The notes under the pieces were generated by a model. That model was not told the origin of the DNA and ran no database searches. It was given only the letters and a program-made list of their open reading frames with translations. From Nitzschia sp. DOCU1 (taxonomy: Eukaryota > Bacillariophyta > Bacillariophyceae > Bacillariales > Bacillariaceae): a stretch of 64,000 nt of DNA. How positions within the stretch are numbered: the stretch's first letter is position 1; each line of letters starts with the position of its first letter. The position numbers were made by a program, and so were the translations under genes. Shown in pieces: positions 62,864 through 64,000 of the stretch. Location of the stretch: the NCBI GenBank assembly GCA_951394045.1, contig OX596001.1, positions 1,240,001-1,304,000 of the forward strand. The letters run 5' to 3'.

Positions 62864-64000
62864 GTTACCTGCTTTGTTATTTGACCCGTCGGTGGCCAAA
62901 GGCAATGTTGTGTGATGGCGGCTCTTTCACATTGTTTGTGTTGACTCCGTTTCCTCCATTCCAGTTTTCTCGAACCACACGATTTAGATGTGACCCTATT
63001 ACCTTGGTCGGCCGACTCGTTCTGTTGGTGGATGTCGGACTGGCTGGCTTTGGCGCGCACGGTCATCCCTTTGGCGCGCACGGTACGACGACGAGGTGAA
63101 GTTGAGGTGAAGTTGAGGGGAAGTTGTCGACTAGGTGAAGTTGAGGGGAAGTTGTTTTAGCGATAGTTATCAAGGCGTTTGGAATAACGCGGAATTCAAA
63201 GCACTCTCTTCTATGTGGTCAATATATATGCCTCACATATGCCCTTTTAGGCCATGGGCCTGGTAAGAGGAATGCACGCACCACAATCGAAAAGCAAAGG
63301 CAATATGGATATTAATGCAGGGACAATCGAAATATGATCCCCACACAGCATACAGAACTGTAATTTTTAGTTGCGTCGAAGCCATAGGAATCACGAATGC
63401 ATAATTTTCACCGCTTCTTTCTGCTCTTTTCTGGCCCTTTCCATATTTTTTGCTTTGCGTAGTCATGATACTAGAGTAGAGTACGACAAGCGTGGTCTAG
63501 CATCACAGCTCCACCGCAAGAGTAATGATACTACTAGTAGCTACAGTTTCAGTACGTAGAGTAGCGTGCTAGTACTAGTGCTAGAGGAGTAGCAGAAAGC
63601 ATGGCGTCGTTCTGGAGTACTAGTAAATAACTTCAGCATACCGCCGCCAAGGTGGTAGTGGCGGCGGTTGTAGCGACTATTAGTAGTTCTCTACTCTGGT
63701 AGTAATGTAGACCTTTCCGCGACGAGGATTGGCTGGGACCGCCTTGCCAGCAGACAGCACGCATCGTGACATTCTTGCATCAATGTGCTCATCAGCTGCC
63801 TCGCTCACACATCCACCTCTAGCAGTCGTCCTCCGTTTTCAGTATGCTACTACTACTCCAGCAGTAGCCGTTTGTAGCAGTATTTGCCGTTCCAGACCCT
63901 CTGGCCGCAGCCCCGAATTGTTTCGCAATATGTCACCGTAAAAGTAACGATTCACAAAAGAATTGTAGAATATACCAAATTGTAGCCGGCGATTCCGAGA
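62864..64000. other. Intergenic, no supported gene
   Basis: It includes short repeats of AGGTGAAGTTGAGG and GGGGAAGTTG (63092-63156) and a duplicated TTTGGCGCGCACGG (63049, 63070). Nothing else recognised. Confidence 0.5.

Overview
The window looks like nuclear DNA of a photosynthetic stramenopile, most likely a diatom. The reasons are: genes with few, short GT-AG introns (71-93 nt); plastid-type presequences with an Ala-Phe cleavage motif (ANAF in the Tic22-like gene); a stramenopile-type bZIP factor; TTAGGG telomeric repeats; and Ty3/Gypsy and DIRS-like retrotransposons. No feature is bacterial. I cannot name the species.

Layout. 1-9 kb is repeat-rich: a ~1 kb direct duplication (646-1650 and 7998-9030) carries the 3' end of a Ulp1/SENP-like cysteine protease gene, complete only in the right copy (6297-8127). 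Between the copies lie fragments of a TPR-like protein, a peroxiredoxin-like protein and a PHD-finger protein. 9-13 kb holds the C-terminal half of an ABCA-type ABC transporter (minus strand), 5' truncated and internally deleted. 13-15.5 kb has weak ORFs only. 15.6-20.95 kb is a Ty3/Gypsy element with gag and pol, whose 3' end is cut off at the integrase C terminus by (GGGTTA)6. 21-33.8 kb is satellite DNA: a ~181-bp tandem repeat, then a ~12 kb array of ~67 monomers of 182 (or 172) bp in two alternating types. 33.8-36.4 kb has smaller tandem repeats and an MnmG/GidA pseudogene.

36.4-50 kb is the gene-bearing part: a SAM-dependent methyltransferase, a membrane-anchored FMN alpha-hydroxyacid oxidase divergently paired with a TPR membrane protein, a plastid Tic22-like protein, a bZIP factor with two basic regions, and a four-TM protein with a His-rich tail. 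50.5-57.8 kb is an apparently intact tyrosine-recombinase (DIRS/Ngaro-like) retrotransposon on the minus strand: gag-like ORF, RT-RNase H ORF with an N-terminal cytosine-methyltransferase-like region, and a tyrosine recombinase with an N-terminal zinc finger. Two identical 118-bp repeats and a shared GTTTAGAAC core suggest its boundaries. 57.8-64 kb has a diverged tandem duplication, a small membrane protein gene and two neighbouring genes that may share an unnamed domain.

The main candidates for new biology are the DIRS-like element with its methyltransferase-like region and candidate recombination sites; the two-type satellite array beside a telomere-capped retroelement (possible centromeric, pericentromeric or former subtelomeric DNA); and a second telomere-repeat scar at 8700-8713 suggesting telomeric DNA captured at a repaired break.
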